A DNA stretch of 64,000 nt, taken from positions 34,457,410 to 34,521,409 of the forward strand of contig OY992537.1 of the NCBI GenBank assembly GCA_963921195.1, written 5' to 3'. Origin of the DNA: Pegoplata infirma (taxonomy: Eukaryota > Arthropoda > Insecta > Diptera > Anthomyiidae). Shown one piece after another: positions 10,882-22,760 of the stretch. How positions within the stretch are numbered: the stretch's first letter is position 1; each line of letters opens with the position of its first letter. Both the position numbers and the translations under genes were made by a program. The notes under the pieces were generated by a model that saw only the letters and a program-made list of their open reading frames with translations, had not been told where the DNA came from and made no database searches.

Positions 10882-12690
10882 TATGTTTTCAATTAACCAA
10901 CAATTTTCTAAGTTTTTTAGGCAAAGTATAAGAAACTTTTTAAAATGTTCCTAAACATTTCCTTGTCAGGGTTATGTATATCACCTATCTGGTTGGAAGC
11001 GTAGCCAAACATTTTTTTGTTTTAGAAAATTATATGTTTGGTGAATGTATCGTTGACCTGTAAGGTGTATCTCAACCTATACCAAAAAACACCAGGATTT
11101 TATATGTTTTTATGCAATTAGATCTAATTAGATCCACCAATATATTTTCATATTTTATACAAGTTGATCTTTTTTAATGCAAAAAGATCCACCATTATTC
11201 GGATCAAATTGCGTATAAATATATATTGTGTTACATATCATTGTATATTGCATTATATAAAAATGTTTACTCGGGATGCAATGACAAAGTAAGTATACCC
11301 CATTTTTAGACATTTTTTTACATCTCGCTAAATCTCACAGATTTTTTATAATATTTCCATACCAAAAAGTTCATAAAAAAATTTTTATATAAAAAAAATG
11401 TTTCAGCATCTATTAACTTTACCACTAAATTTGTATGTTAACGGTTAAGTATTTACCAATTTTTCTTCATAACATATATCTGATTTTTTAAAACCCGAGA
11501 ATTTTTTAGTGACTTAGACTATTTCAATACGAAAAATGTATTAGAATCATAAAAAAAATATTTTGTACTCTGAATTTTTATTTATTTCAGATTCCAGGGT
11601 TTCGTTCCTATTTGAACTGCAATTTTAGTATACATGAAAAAACCACCTTACCATCTTACATTTCTACAAAAAGAAAAAAAAAAATAAAGTTGTCCAAAAT
11701 CATCTGGAGACACACTTTTATAAATTTTAAAGGACTAGTGGTAAAGCGGTGTGTCTAATAATTTTCTTTTCGCTATTAATTTAATTATTATTGTTCTGCC
11801 AAAATTTTACTTCACAAAAATTAATTTTTAAAATTAATTTAAATACGTCATAATAATTTTTTTTTAACTTTTCAAGTTTTTTGCCCCTTAGTGCTTTTCC
11901 TTATTTTCACACACTTGTACATTGTATACGTATTTATACAATCACACACAAAAATAAACTGAAAATTACATTAAGCTTTTACAATAAGTTTATTTTATCA
12001 AATAAAACTTTAAAGTTGTAAAACAAAAAAAACACATTATTGTCTGTTGTTGTTATTACTGCAATTTGGTTGGTTGTTTAGTTGTTTGTTTGTCTTGATA
12101 TTATTGCCTCACATTTTCACATTCATTTAGTACATATTTCTCTTTTGGTCCCTTCTAAAAAAGAAGAAAAAGGAAAAAAAATCATATAAACTTTATGCTT
12201 TATTACCGTTATATACTTATTTGTACTTTGTGTGAAGTTGTGTTTTTCATATTTTACAGTTCTAAGATGAGATAGTAAGATAATGTAAATACCAGTGTGT
12301 GTGTGTTTGTATGTTTGTGTGTAAGCCGAAAAGCAGGAAGATGCCACAAAATATCGTTATTGTTGTTGTAAGTTTGTAGCCACTTAAGTGCTGTATTATT
12401 AAGTTAAAATGTGAACTTTATTTGCTTTTACATAAAGTAAAATGAAGATATAACAATGTTTTTTTTTTTTCTTTGTATTTTTGTTGCTTGTTTAAGTAAA
12501 TTACATTCATTCTCATTTTCATTTTTTTTATCTTTTTAAGTAATTATGATTATGAATGCACTGGAATAGGTAAAGATAACCCAATAGTATTATGGAAATC
12601 GGCTTTTAAAGAAATATTGTTTGTAAAGGGCGCAAATAAAAGGAATATACTCACCACTTTTATAAATTTCCTTTACAATTTTAAAAAATT
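10882..12690. other. unassigned AT-rich DNA
   Basis: Contains GATCTAATTAGATCCACC and other GATC-containing pieces near 11120-11210, and a short DINE-like relic (ATGCAATGACAAAGTAAGTATACCCC, split here as ATGCAATGACAAAG near 11276 and GTATACCCC near 11292). Small TG-rich tracts lie near 12295. No credible gene. Confidence 0.45.
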
Positions 12691-12734
12691 GGTACATATA
12701 CTCGAAGACAAGACCAATTAAAACAGTAAAACAA

Positions 12735-13605
12735 CCAAAATCGAAATGGGAAGAAACCAAAAGCAAATGAAAGTTAACATTTTCCATAAAAAATCCTCAA
12801 TGTTGTTTTTTTCGTTAGTGCGAGATTTTAACTATTGTTATAATTATAATTAAAAACTGTATAGGAGGCGTATACGTAATTTTGTAATTGCCTTTAAACA
12901 ACAATCATACGCAACGGTACATAGAGGTTTATTTTTAATAATTCGGCCATTAAGTACCCAGCAAAAACATGGTAATGAGTTGTGAAAAGTAATCATTACA
13001 AAGTACATTATTTATAATGAGTACCCATTACCATTAACATTATTTTAAGCCCAAAAGTAACTATTTTTCAGTAATATGTTATAAAAGCACTTCTAAGTAA
13101 TAATAGTTCCTTGCACTTGCAGTTTTTAACCTTTACAATTCAATTAACTTAAAAATTACTTAAAAACTTAATAAAAATTACGTAATTTTTAAGTTTTAAT
13201 AAAAACAAGTAAAATTTAAAATGTTTTAATTAACTAATTATTTTACTGCTTATTGGTAATGGGTTTTTACTCCTTATTAGTAATCCGAGTCAGTAACTAC
13301 TTATTTATCTCCATACTCTTCACTACTTATTTTTGTCTCACGCCCTTGTTAAAATAATTAGTGTTTCATTCAATAAGTAACTACTTATTAACATCTGTTT
13401 CGGATTACAAAACCCATTACTAGTAATGCCAATTTTTGCTGGGTAAGTACTAAAACGATTGCAGCGAAATTCATACCGGTTATAGCTATCGTAATTTCGA
13501 GTTTGAACGCTGGAACCCACATGTTCAATAATGGACATTGAAAAGGCATTGAGTTTTTTTATAAAAATATCAATTTTCATTTGCTTTTGGCTTTATCCCA
13601 TTCCG
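12735..13605 (-). mobile_element. TIR repeat R1, reverse copy
   Basis: Left AACCAAAATCGAAATGGGA.. and right ..TTTTCATTTGCTTTTGGC with CCCATTCCGATT are inverted ends of about 35 bp. On the minus strand the body matches 37560-38480 (for example GTATGAATTTCGCTG and GCGTATGATTGTTGTTTAAAGG). A MITE at 12957-13443 splits it. No ORF. Superfamily unknown; no clear target duplication. Confidence 0.62.
12957..13443. mobile_element. CCCAGCAAAAA MITE
   Basis: Ends CCCAGCAAAAA and TTTTTGCTGGG are exact inverted repeats, flanked by TAAGTA on both sides (12951-12956 and 13444-13449). The interior repeats AGTAATG/CATTACT and AACTACTTATT motifs in both orientations. It lies inside R1; removing it with one TAAGTA restores alignment to the copy near 37660. 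The superfamily is not assigned; the duplication could be read as 6 or 7 bp. Confidence 0.75.
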
Positions 13606-14980
13606 ATTCGAAAAGTTCGCTTTTTTATCACTATATCACTTTTTTACAATTATTATTCGCGGGCAGTTCTAACCCTTACGGCCGGTACTGTGACAACAAG
13701 TCTTAACTAGATTTTAAGGCACAATTTCCTTAATTATCATTAATTTAAAGCCCCCGATTTGGCACGAAGATGTTTTTATTTAAGTAAAACCACTTTTTTT
13801 AAAAATTGACAGTTTGAAAAGTTAGCAATATCTTAAAAACTGCGCAAGAGTTTACATGGAAAATAAATGCTAAATGTCGTAGATAGCAAAAAAAAATTAA
13901 TTTGAAATGGCCAACGGTACAAAAAAACAATAGTGACGACAAAGCTCTTATTTTTTGTTTAATAATAATAATAATTAGGAATGAGATTTCCATGTAAATG
14001 CATGTTTTTTGTCGATAGTCTAAAAACGATATCGACCAATTATCTTTCCGAATCAAGAAATTTCCATTAAAATAGCATTGATTTGAATTTGCATATTTTT
14101 GCATACTTTTGTGAAAATGCATATTTTTGCATATTTTTATTTTAAATGCAACAAAATTGTGCATATTTCCAACTTTTAAGTGCATATTTTTGCATATTTT
14201 GGCATAAATTAGCAAAAACGCCAATTTAAATTTATTTTTTTAAAAAACTATTTTAAAATTTAAAAATTTATTTGGAAAATAAGAAAAACATTTTTTTTGT
14301 TTTTAATTTTTTTTTATAGATTTTCCTAATTTCTAAAAAAATCTTGCTTACATAAATTTTTAAATAATACTATTTAAACCCGGCGTTATTTTTGCTTTTT
14401 AAGAAGTTTTTCCTGTGAAAACAAGATTTTTATTACGCACATTTTATTTTTTAGTGCATATTTTAAGGTTTTTTAGTGCATATTTTGAATTTTTTAGCGC
14501 ATATTTTAAGCGCATTTTTTCGACTCTTTAGTGCATGAAAATCTCATCTTCATGACAATCTCAGTGTACATGCTGACTGAAAAGTCTCTTGCCATACCAA
14601 AAATCACGTGACATCTTCTGACTTCTTCAAACATTTGAACAACAGAACAGAACAAAATTTTTTTCAGATATTTATTAGTTTCTATTTATAACTAATATCT
14701 ATCGCAGCACCCTCCTTCGTTGATAAATAGCACTAAAAAACGTCAACGAAGTAAAATAATAAAATAATGCCTATTAAACACAGCTTCAAAAATAATTCGC
14801 CAGATCAATAACAGATGGCGATGCAACAACTGTACTCAAAATTATCAACACGCGCAATGACAGTGTTGCCATACTGAAGCCCTTCTATCTTTCAAATCTT
14901 TCATCTCTCTTCTATCCCCTTTCCGAAAGAAACATCACGGTTACAGTAGTAATTGATAGGCAGCATTGCCTGAGTGTTGT

Positions 14981-15012
<32 letters not shown>

Positions 15013-15180
15013 GAGTGGTTAAAAAAAAGATTTGGGAACGCATTACAAATACATTTTTTAAACTACTCTAGTTTATAAAAACGTCAGGAATCGCAAAAAA
15101 ATATGACATATTATCAAATCCATGGGAAATTTAACTGGCGGCTCACCGATTTTGTTTATTTTTGTTATTTGATAGAGCTT
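13606..15180. other. unassigned DNA with TGCATATTTT cluster
   Basis: About ten GCATATTT motifs lie in 14090-14540. A homopolymer A-run is at 14989-15012. 14680-14960 is less AT-rich than its surroundings (around TCACGG, GATGGCGATGC) but has no convincing frame. Confidence 0.45.
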
Positions 15181-15199
15181 CGTAAATTTTAAAAACCAT

Positions 15200-16370
15200 A
15201 TATGTATGAATTTGTTTTTTTCGATCAATACTTTGGAAGATATGGTCGTTTAAAAATGCGCTTTTTTGACAATATTGACTTTTATACCGTTTTTTTGTAA
15301 TTTTTGTTCTCGGAAACCGTAAGTCGCACTAAGAACTTATAAAAACAATATTGCATACAAAATTATGAAGATTTATTTTATTTATTTATTTATTCAGTCT
15401 ACCGACATACATCTTACAGACTAGTTACAATATTTAAAATCAAAATTTAAAATTAAAAAAAAAAAAAATTTTAAATTTCAACAACAAATGCTGAAAACCA
15501 AATTTGAATGTCTTTTTTCCTGGGAAGGACACCAAAAACAAACATTTGTGTTAAAGTGTAGAACGTCCCTTTAACGCTATTAAAATTTCAGAGAGGTGTT
15601 TTTTCGTATTGTTGAGCAATAAATTTTCGAAGTTTGTTTGAAAACCAAATATTTGATTTTTTTTTTTTTGGCAAAAAAAAAACATTTTTTTTTTTTATTT
15701 TTTTTTAATTCCCTTTTGAAATTTCTTCGACCTCTTCTCTAATTCTATTTCTTTTGCCCACAAACTCGAATGCAGTAGCAGACAAGCAAGGAAAAAAGTC
15801 CTTGTGTAAATTCCCACAAACAATATTGGAATGTCCGTTTCTCCTGTCTAGGACACCATGGATTACCATTAAATTTTAGAATGCCCTTTTAACGCTGTTA
15901 AAATTTCAGGGAGTTATTTTTTCGGGTTGTTGAGCAATAAATTTTTATAGTTGATTTTTTTGCCAAAATTTCGAAAAAAAATCAATATTTGGCTATTTAA
16001 CAAACTTTGAAAATTAATTGCTGAACAATACGAAAAAACACCCGTCTGAAATTTTAATAGCGTTAAAAGGACGTTCTAAACTTTAACACAAAATTTTGTT
16101 TTTGGAAATCCATAGTGTCCTTCACAGAAAAAGGACATTCAAATATTGTTTTCAACATTTTATTTTCCAATTTTTTTTTTCATTATTTTATATGCAATAT
16201 TGTTTTTGTAAGTTTTTTCTTACGACTTACGGTTTCCAAGCAAAAAAATGTTTAAAAAACTGTCTAAACGTCAATATTGTTAAAAAAGCGATATTTTAAA
16301 CGCCAATATCTTCCAAAGTATAGATCCAAAAAAAAATATATATATGGTTTTTATAAAAAAATATATCTTA
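15200..16370. repeat. long inverted repeat (foldback)
   Basis: Left-arm pieces (GGAAACCGTAAGTCG near 15315, AGAACGTCCCTTTAACGC near 15560, GTTGAGCAATAAATTTTCG near 15613) recur inverted on the right (GCGTTAAAAGGACGTTCT near 16058, CGACTTACGGTTTCC near 16225, ATCTTCCAAAGTAT near 16308). The middle (15830-15945) carries a second, direct copy of one arm segment. Termini and duplication were not resolved. Confidence 0.7.
15363..15440 (-). mobile_element. possible non-LTR retrotransposon 3' tail
   Basis: On the minus strand, GTAACTAGTCTGTAAGATG is followed by GTCGGTAGACTGAATAAATA and an (AAAT)n run. It interrupts the left arm of the foldback. A short body with an A-rich tandem tail fits a heavily 5'-truncated LINE insertion, but no coding sequence remains to prove it. 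Confidence 0.35.
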
Positions 16371-16779
16371 CTTACTTTCCCCGCCCCCCCGTATCCTTAG
16401 TTTGTCTATGATCGCAAAAAAATATGAAACATTTCTGTTTTACTACTTACTATTTTTATGTCTCATTTCTTTAAATTTATTTGTAACAACTGACTATTTT
16501 ATCTGCCTCACTTGGAACTCGTACTGTGATGTATATCCCCATACTATAAATGGAGGGTTTACAAAATGTTTAAAGCAAAGTTTTTTAACACATTTTTGTA
16601 TGTATTACTTATTATAAAATTTTTTCCTGACCAAAAATTAAATGATTTCCAGTCCATTTACTTAGCTTCTCTTTAAAGATACAAAAAATAAATTACTTTC
16701 AATAAATCTGCAGTCTATAATCACTATAACAATTTTCTGACATGCAATAGCTTAAGGAATATGTCAAGGGAAGGTCAAC

Positions 16780-17110
16780 GAAGTATTGGGATTTTAAATA
16801 GAAGACAAGTGACATTTTTCTTCGTAATTTTACTATAAAACTCTGTAAAATGATTTTGACAAAAAAAACTGTTAATTTAAAGAGTATATAGTAAAATATT
16901 AGCTAAATATTAGCTCCTTTTGACAGAGAAAACTATGTAATTTTACTATAAAAATTTGTAAAATGATTAAACAAATAAACTATTAATTTACAGAATATTT
17001 GTAAACTGCAGTTGACGCAACAAAAATTTTAAGAAAAACCTCTGTAAATTTACAGGTCTTACTTAATACATGTTATTTTGCAAAATTTTTCTTCACTCAA
17101 AAAATTATGT
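16780..17110. repeat. CTGTAAAAT/TTTGACAGAG repeat
   Basis: AACTCTGTAAAATGATTTTGAC, shortened here to CTGTAAAATGATT, recurs at 16844 and 16959 with similar GTAATTTTACTATAAAA context. Related pieces occur near 19990-20090 and 25549-25800. Probably a decayed MITE family; ends not resolved. Confidence 0.4.
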
Positions 17111-17345
17111 CATTAACTGTTTGTAATTTATTAAAAAAGTTTTACGTTTTCCCGTTTTTAAAAGAAAAACCATTTGTTTAACGTTCAGTTTTTTTTAAAT
17201 GACTATTTCTGTTCTTTGTTTCAAAAATAACAACATAAAAGTAAAAACTTTCATTAGCATTCAATTTTAAAGTCATTTATTTTTGTTCTGTTAGTAAAAA
17301 TAAGCGATTCTTCATTAATTTTTAATGATTTGTGTACGTTATTTT

Positions 17346-17787
17346 TATACCCTCCAACTACAGCATGGGGATATACTCACTTTGTCATTCCGTGTGTAAC
17401 GCATCAAAATATCGGTCTAGGACCCCATAAAGTATATATATATTTATGATCAGTGATCGATTCTAAGACATTCTAGCGATTACCGTCCGTCTGTAGTTAA
17501 CACGATGCAGTCCAAAATAAAAGAGCTAGACTCCCGATATTTGGCACAAATATGTCTAATGTTCATAGGCCGGTTAAGTTCGTATTAAGTGCAAAACGCA
17601 TGAGAATAAATTTTTACACACATATTCGAATTTTTATGAATGAATTTTTACACACTTATTTGCCGCCAATTACCACTACTGACCCCCCCCCCCCAAAAAA
17701 TAAGAAAACGCCCCTGATTTTTTTTTTTGCATATTGGAGGGTATAAAAGATTCGGCACAGCCGAATTTAACACTCTTACTTGTTTTT
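17346..17787 (+). mobile_element. DINE-1-like element, internally deleted
   Basis: Starts TATACCCTCCAACTACAGC, keeps GGACCCCATAAAGTATATAT, lacks a long GTCC run, and ends with a C-run (17687-17695), GGAGGGTATAAAAGATTCGG and the hairpin TTCGGCACAGCCGAA then CTTACTTGTTTTTT. About 440 bp versus about 680 bp for full copies. Confidence 0.82.
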
Positions 17788-18122
17788 TTAATTGTTGGTA
17801 TTTTTTTAAGGAGAAATCATTAGTTTTTACTTACTTGTGTTGTTTATTTTTTAGTAAAAAAAAATTCAAAAAATTATTTATAGAAATTTATTTTTTTTCA
17901 AATTTGTTATTAAAAAAATTAAAGTGACTTTGTTTTTTAATGTTCAATGTTATTTATTTGAGAAAATTTTATGAACAGTAAAAAATTAATGCTGGTGTTT
18001 GTTAAAACAAACGAATAATTACTGGAATGGTTTTCAAGTGTTTTATCACTTGTTTTAAATGTGATTTTTATTTGTTTTTGCCTACAAAAAATTTTTAGTG
18101 TAAGATTTCTAAATAGATTTTT
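17788..18122. other. unassigned AT-rich DNA
   Basis: T- and A-tracts only; no repeat partner or credible ORF noticed. Confidence 0.5.
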
Positions 18123-18291
18123 AATATGATAATGTTTTTAGACTGGTGTCTAATTTTAAAAAAGTTGCAGGACGCCACCTCAGTTTGACTATATAAGCTA
18201 ACAATTAATGAAAAAGAAAACAAGAATTACTATTTTCATTCTCTTAAAACTAAAAATTTTAATAACTTGGGTTTGTAACTTGGAAAATAAT

Positions 18292-18336
18292 TCACCTCGT
18301 GGTGAATAAAACCATTTTTCACCAGCTGGTGAATAA
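18292..18336. other. paired dyads in TSC head
   Basis: ATTCACCTCGTGGTGAAT and TTCACCAGCTGGTGAA lie about 30 bp apart, each a perfect or near-perfect palindrome. They recur in the heads near 30045, 41215, 45285, 47290, 51750, 52040 and 52570. CAGCTG is an E-box-like hexamer, but no binding activity can be claimed from sequence. Confidence 0.7.
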
Positions 18337-18354
18337 AAAGTAACATAATTATTT

Positions 18355-19265
18355 TTTAACAAAAAAAAAATTTTTTTCATCAAATTTTTTTTTCATTAAT
18401 TTTTTTTTTTTTCATAAAAATTTTTTTTCCATTAATTTTCTTTTTTTTTCATCAATTTTTTTTTTTTTTAACAATTTTTTTTTTCTTAATTTTTTTTTTC
18501 ATAAATTTTTTTTTTCATAATTTTTTTTTCATCAAATTTTTTTTTTTTCATAAATTTTTTTTTCATCAAACTTTTTTTTCATATTTTTTTTTTTATCAAA
18601 TTTTGTTTTTTTTATTTTTAACTAATTTTTTTCTTCATCAATTTTTTATCATCAAATTTTTTTTTCATCAAATTTTTTTTTTCATCATATTTTTTTTCAT
18701 CAATTTTTTTTTTAATATTTTTTTTTCATTGAAATTTTTTTTTCATAAATTTTTTTTCATCAAATTTTTTTATCAAATTTTCTATTATCAATTTTTTTCT
18801 CACCAAAAAATTTTTTTTTTCATATTTTTTTCCTCAATTTTTTTTTACATCAAAAAATTTTTCTTTTATTAAAAAATTAATCATAAATTTTTTTTTCATC
18901 AAACTTTTTTTTTCATATTTTTTTTTTATCAAATTTTGTTTTTTTTATTTTTAACTAATTTTTTTCTTCATCAATTTTTTTTTCATCAAATTTTTTTTTC
19001 ATCAAATTTTTTTTTCCATCATATTTTGTTTCATCAATTTTTTTTTTAATATTTTTTTTTTCATTAAAATTTTTTTTTCATTGAAATTTTTTTTTCATAA
19101 ATTTTTTTTCATCAAATTTTTTTATCAAATTTTCTATTATCAATTTTTTTCTCACCAAAAAATTTTTTTTTTCATATTTTTTTTCCTCAATTTTTTTTTT
19201 TTTACATCAAAAAATTTTTCTTTTATTAAAAAATTAATCAAAAACTTTTTTCATCAAAATTTTTT
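18355..19265 (+). repeat. T-rich CATCAA satellite with 330-bp duplication
   Basis: Runs of 7-13 T separated by CATCAAA, CATAAA or CATCAA. A block containing CATATTTTTTTTTTATC, TTGTTTTTTTTATTTTTAAC and CTATTATCAA occurs at about 18566-18895 and again at about 18896-19235 with minor changes, so the body grew by block duplication as well as slippage. Confidence 0.85.
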
Positions 19266-19409
19266 TTCACCAAAAATTTTGGGTTCATTAAATTTTTTTT
19301 TACATAATTTTGTTTTTCGTGAAAAAAAAATTTTTTTTTACCAAAACTACTTTTTACCAAGTCTTAGCTTTTCGCATAAAAATTTGCCATTTGTTTAGCA
19401 AATGTACAT

Positions 19410-19595
19410 AAAACAAGTGAGAGTGTTATATTCTTTGCTGCCGAATCTTTTATACTCTCCAAAATGTAAAAACACTTTTTTGCACTTATTTTTGCACCTA
19501 CTTACGAAATGTACAGCTCTTTTGGATTTTTAATGGGGTCCTCGACTGATATTTCAATTCGTTTTGCAAGGAATAGCAAAGTAATATAACATTAT
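19410..19595 (-). mobile_element. DINE-1-derived fragment inside TSC tail
   Basis: ACAAGTGAGAGTGTTA, GCCGAATCTTTTATACTCTCC and GGGGTCCTCGACTGATATTTC correspond, in reverse orientation, to the DINE 3' hairpin and to the GACCCC block. All complete TSC tails share this fragment with the same internal deletion, so it joined the element before the copies spread. Confidence 0.7.
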
Positions 19596-19695
19596 TTTTT
19601 CTAAAAAAAACTTTGCTTTGGCAAGTACACCCAAATCTTCCGCAAAACATTATCATGATTTAATGTTTTGGACAAGAGTACAAAATTCGCAGGCA

Positions 19696-22061
19696 TTTTT
19701 CTTGTTTATCTTTGGAAAACATTTGTTGGTACTTATTCATTTTTTCTCAAAAAAAAAAAAACAAAAATACAGATAAAACTTTGGTGTTTATTAACAAAAA
19801 AAAATTTACTCACAACAGTATTTTTACAAAAAACTCGGTTTTTAGCTATAAAAAAATACAGAGTTTTTTGCTTAAATCTGTATTTTAGCAGAAAACTCTG
19901 TTGATTATCAGTAAAATAAAGATTACAAAGTAAAAAGTTATATAACAAATAAAACTTTGATTTGTCAGAACAAAATTCAAAGTGTTTTTTTTTAAATCTG
20001 TACTGAAAACTCTGTCAAATATCTGTTGAATTGAGATTACAGTCATTTGACAGAGTATTTTACAGAATTATTATTTTTAGTGTGGCTTTTCATTAAAAAT
20101 TCATTTAAAAAAAAATTGAGTGCATTGGTATACAAAGAGACAATTTTGCTTTTTAATCGTATATATCAAATAAATACTTTTATAGATATAGCTCTTTAAA
20201 GTTACATTCTATTTTGATAAAATTACGAAATAATAAAAAAAAATATTTTTTGTATCAAAAAATCCTACAAGTAGTTTTTAAAGAATCACGAAAAATTTTA
20301 AAAAAAAGAAGGACCAAAAAACCGGATTTATACAGGTTTCAAAAAAGCGATTGGGGCTCAGTTTTGAAAAATGCATCTTAAAATTGCATTTGCATCAAAA
20401 ACGTCCTTTTTTAGAAAAATATTTTTTTTTAATAAACTTTTGAAAAAAATTAAATTCGCGACAAAAAATCGCAATTTTAATGTATAAAAAACTAAAAAAG
20501 GATATATTTAATTGTCTTTGTAGAGAAAGCATGCTTTTAATATAATGAAAATTAAAAGACCTATAGTCAGAAAATAACACTTTTTCTGTGTTCTTTGTTG
20601 GAATTTGTGCTTTATATTTTAAAAAATGATTTTCGACTACATATTAATCGAAATTTTTGGATACCTTCCCAATTTAAACAACAACTTACTTTTAAGAAGT
20701 ATTAAAAGACTAATACACGCAACATTTTCACTAAACAACAAAAAAAAACTTTTTCATAAGTACCTTATATATTAAATAAACACACCAATATACACCTGGG
20801 ATTACAAGTGTTGAAACAAATATAATATTTTCTGGGATAAAAAGAAAATTTGACAGACAGACTTATTTAAATTAAAAAAAAAGCTAAAACATAAAGAAAA
20901 AAAGGTTTTTCTAAGAAACAAACATTTTTAAGACAAATTGCTCAAACGAATTTTTAGTCGAAAATATATTAAAATATGTTTTGAAAATGGAAAAAAATAA
21001 GAAATTAACAAATATGAAAAAAGAAAATACACAAAATGATTGATAGTTAAAGTTACTAAAGAACATTTTGAAAAAAAAAAAATTTGTTTCGGTGAAAAAG
21101 AATTTCACCAAAACCTTTACTCGTGTTAACATTATAATGTTAAACAAAAAAAAGGTACATCCTATAATACAGATAATTTAAATTACAATTTAATTGATGA
21201 CTTTTCAACCGCAATTGATTAATACCTTTTGACAAAAGGATAATCATCATTACAAAATATTATACACAAAACTCAATATGAATATATACACAACAACAAA
21301 GCCAACAATTGTACAAGTATCCTTCATGACATTTTGACTTTTTATCTCATCATTTATCATTAACAACTCAACGCCATTAATTTGAGATGACATTATCATC
21401 AACACCATCAAAAATAACACCTTTCACACACACACACACCCCAACATCTCTATCTACAAACACTTCCCCTACTCGTATAACCAGTGACAGGAACCACCAA
21501 TATAAACAACATTATTGTCACACAGTGAAAAACATAAAACACACAATCGCAAAACAATATTTTAAGAAGAAGAATAACACACACACACAGTTACAGAAAT
21601 GACAACATCACTCAAATTGTAACTGAAAATATTCTTATTTAATTACAAACCTTAACTTTCAAGTGCAACCACGCGTATACTTTATTTCAATGATTAACAC
21701 CCTTGAAATCCTCCTCCTATTTAAATGACGACTTTTTACCTTCAAAACCCAATTCATATAAAACTGTTGATTATCAAGATGAAATTCTTTACTCAACCTT
21801 AATATTTTTCTTAAGTAGGAGTTAAATATGGTGGGATCTTCTTTAGTAAGCTTATAAAGAAAATAAAGTCAACGGTTGCTTTACATTGAACAGTGGTTCA
21901 AGTTGGGAATCATTTTCTGACACCATTAAACAATGTTCAACCACCCGTTTGTTTATCCATGTTATGGAGTAAACCAGTGGTCGGCATCCATTGCAAGTGG
22001 ATCACGAACATATTCGGCTATTCACATGTATTCAACACGAATGTCAACAAAACTCACAGCT
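19696..22061. other. unassigned AT-rich DNA with decayed repeat pieces
   Basis: 19840-20090 contains CTCTGTTGAT, CTCTGTCAAAT and TTTGACAGAG motifs related to the repeats at 16780 and 25549. 21424-21440 and 21577-21592 hold short CA tracts. A one-sided hAT-like end, CAGTGGTCGGCATCC, is at 21974. ORFs are short and composition-biased. Confidence 0.45.
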
Positions 22062-22328
22062 ATGAGCATCAGGGCTGCCATATTTGCCGATTATCGACAT
22101 TTTGCCAATTTTTTGCCTCAAAATTGTGAAAGTGCCAATTTGCAGATTTTTTTATCAACACAGAAAACACGGTCGCTTTTTATACTTTTTTTAGTTTCCT
22201 GCATTAAATTGGGTAAATTTACAAAAATTTCGCAATTCTATCTAAAATTATAGGAAATTTACACAATTTATAGTAGTACATAAGAAATTGACCCAATTTA
22301 TAGTAGAAAACTGGACTCAATTTTTTAA

Positions 22329-22500
22329 GTTTGTCATTCCGTTTATAATACTTCGAAATATAGGTCTAGAACCCTATTAAAAGAATATATTCATGGTCCT
22401 AAATCGATTTTAAGTCAACCTATCGACGTCCGTCCGACTGTCTGTAGAAAACACATTTTTTCGCTTAGCGTCGAGTTCAAAAAATTTGCCTTGTAGGGTG
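22329..22500 (+). mobile_element. decayed DINE-1-like fragment
   Basis: TTGTCATTCCGTTTATAATA, then TCTAGAACCCTATTAAAAG, then GACGTCCGTCCGACTGTCTG, follow the DINE order but with many substitutions and no ends. It lies just upstream of a much better preserved copy. Confidence 0.65.
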
Positions 22501-22551
22501 TTTTATCTCAAAAAACGGAAAAATCTGAACAAAGTGAAAAAAAATATTTTT

Positions 22552-22714
22552 TATACCCTCCACTCTAGTGATAGAGAGTATATATAAGTTTGTCATTCCG
22601 TTTGTAACACCTCGAAATATTTGTCTAGGACCCCATAAAGTATATATATTCATGATCCTCGATCGATTTTAAGACGATCTAGCGATGTCCGTCCGTCCGT
22701 CCGTCCGTCCGTCC

Positions 22715-22760
<46 letters not shown>

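Larger units (their letters stand above)
18123..19695 (+). mobile_element. TSC composite element, copy 1 (complete)
   Basis: Head: ATGATAATGTTTTTAGACTG, then GGACGCCACCTCAGTTTGAC, then two dyads (CACCTCGTGGTG and CACCAGCTGGTG). Body: about 900 bp of TTTTTTTTCATCAAA satellite. Tail: CACCAAAAATTTTGGGTTC, an inverted DINE-1 fragment (19410-19595), and the 3' end AAAACATTATCATGATTTAATGTTTT (two parts of one hairpin) closing in AATTCGCAGGCA. ATGATAATGTTTT at the 5' end is the reverse complement of AAAACATTATCAT near the 3' end. ORFs here are satellite translations. Confidence 0.78.

Noticed and set aside
13799..14224. 141-aa minus-strand ORF
   Set aside because: Repetitive KICKNMH-type residues come from the GCATATTTTTGCAT motif cluster; no domain recognised.
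18603..19398. Phe/Lys/His-rich ORFs in the T-tracts (also at 30194, 34811, 35575, 36339, 41823, 46405, 47520, 52106, 52285, 52906)
   Set aside because: They are direct translations of TTTTTTTTCATCAAA satellite; the frame stays open because the repeat lacks stops, not because of selection.
21974..22069. hAT element starting CAGTGGTCGGCATCC
   Set aside because: A plausible hAT-type end, but no matching right end or target duplication was found.
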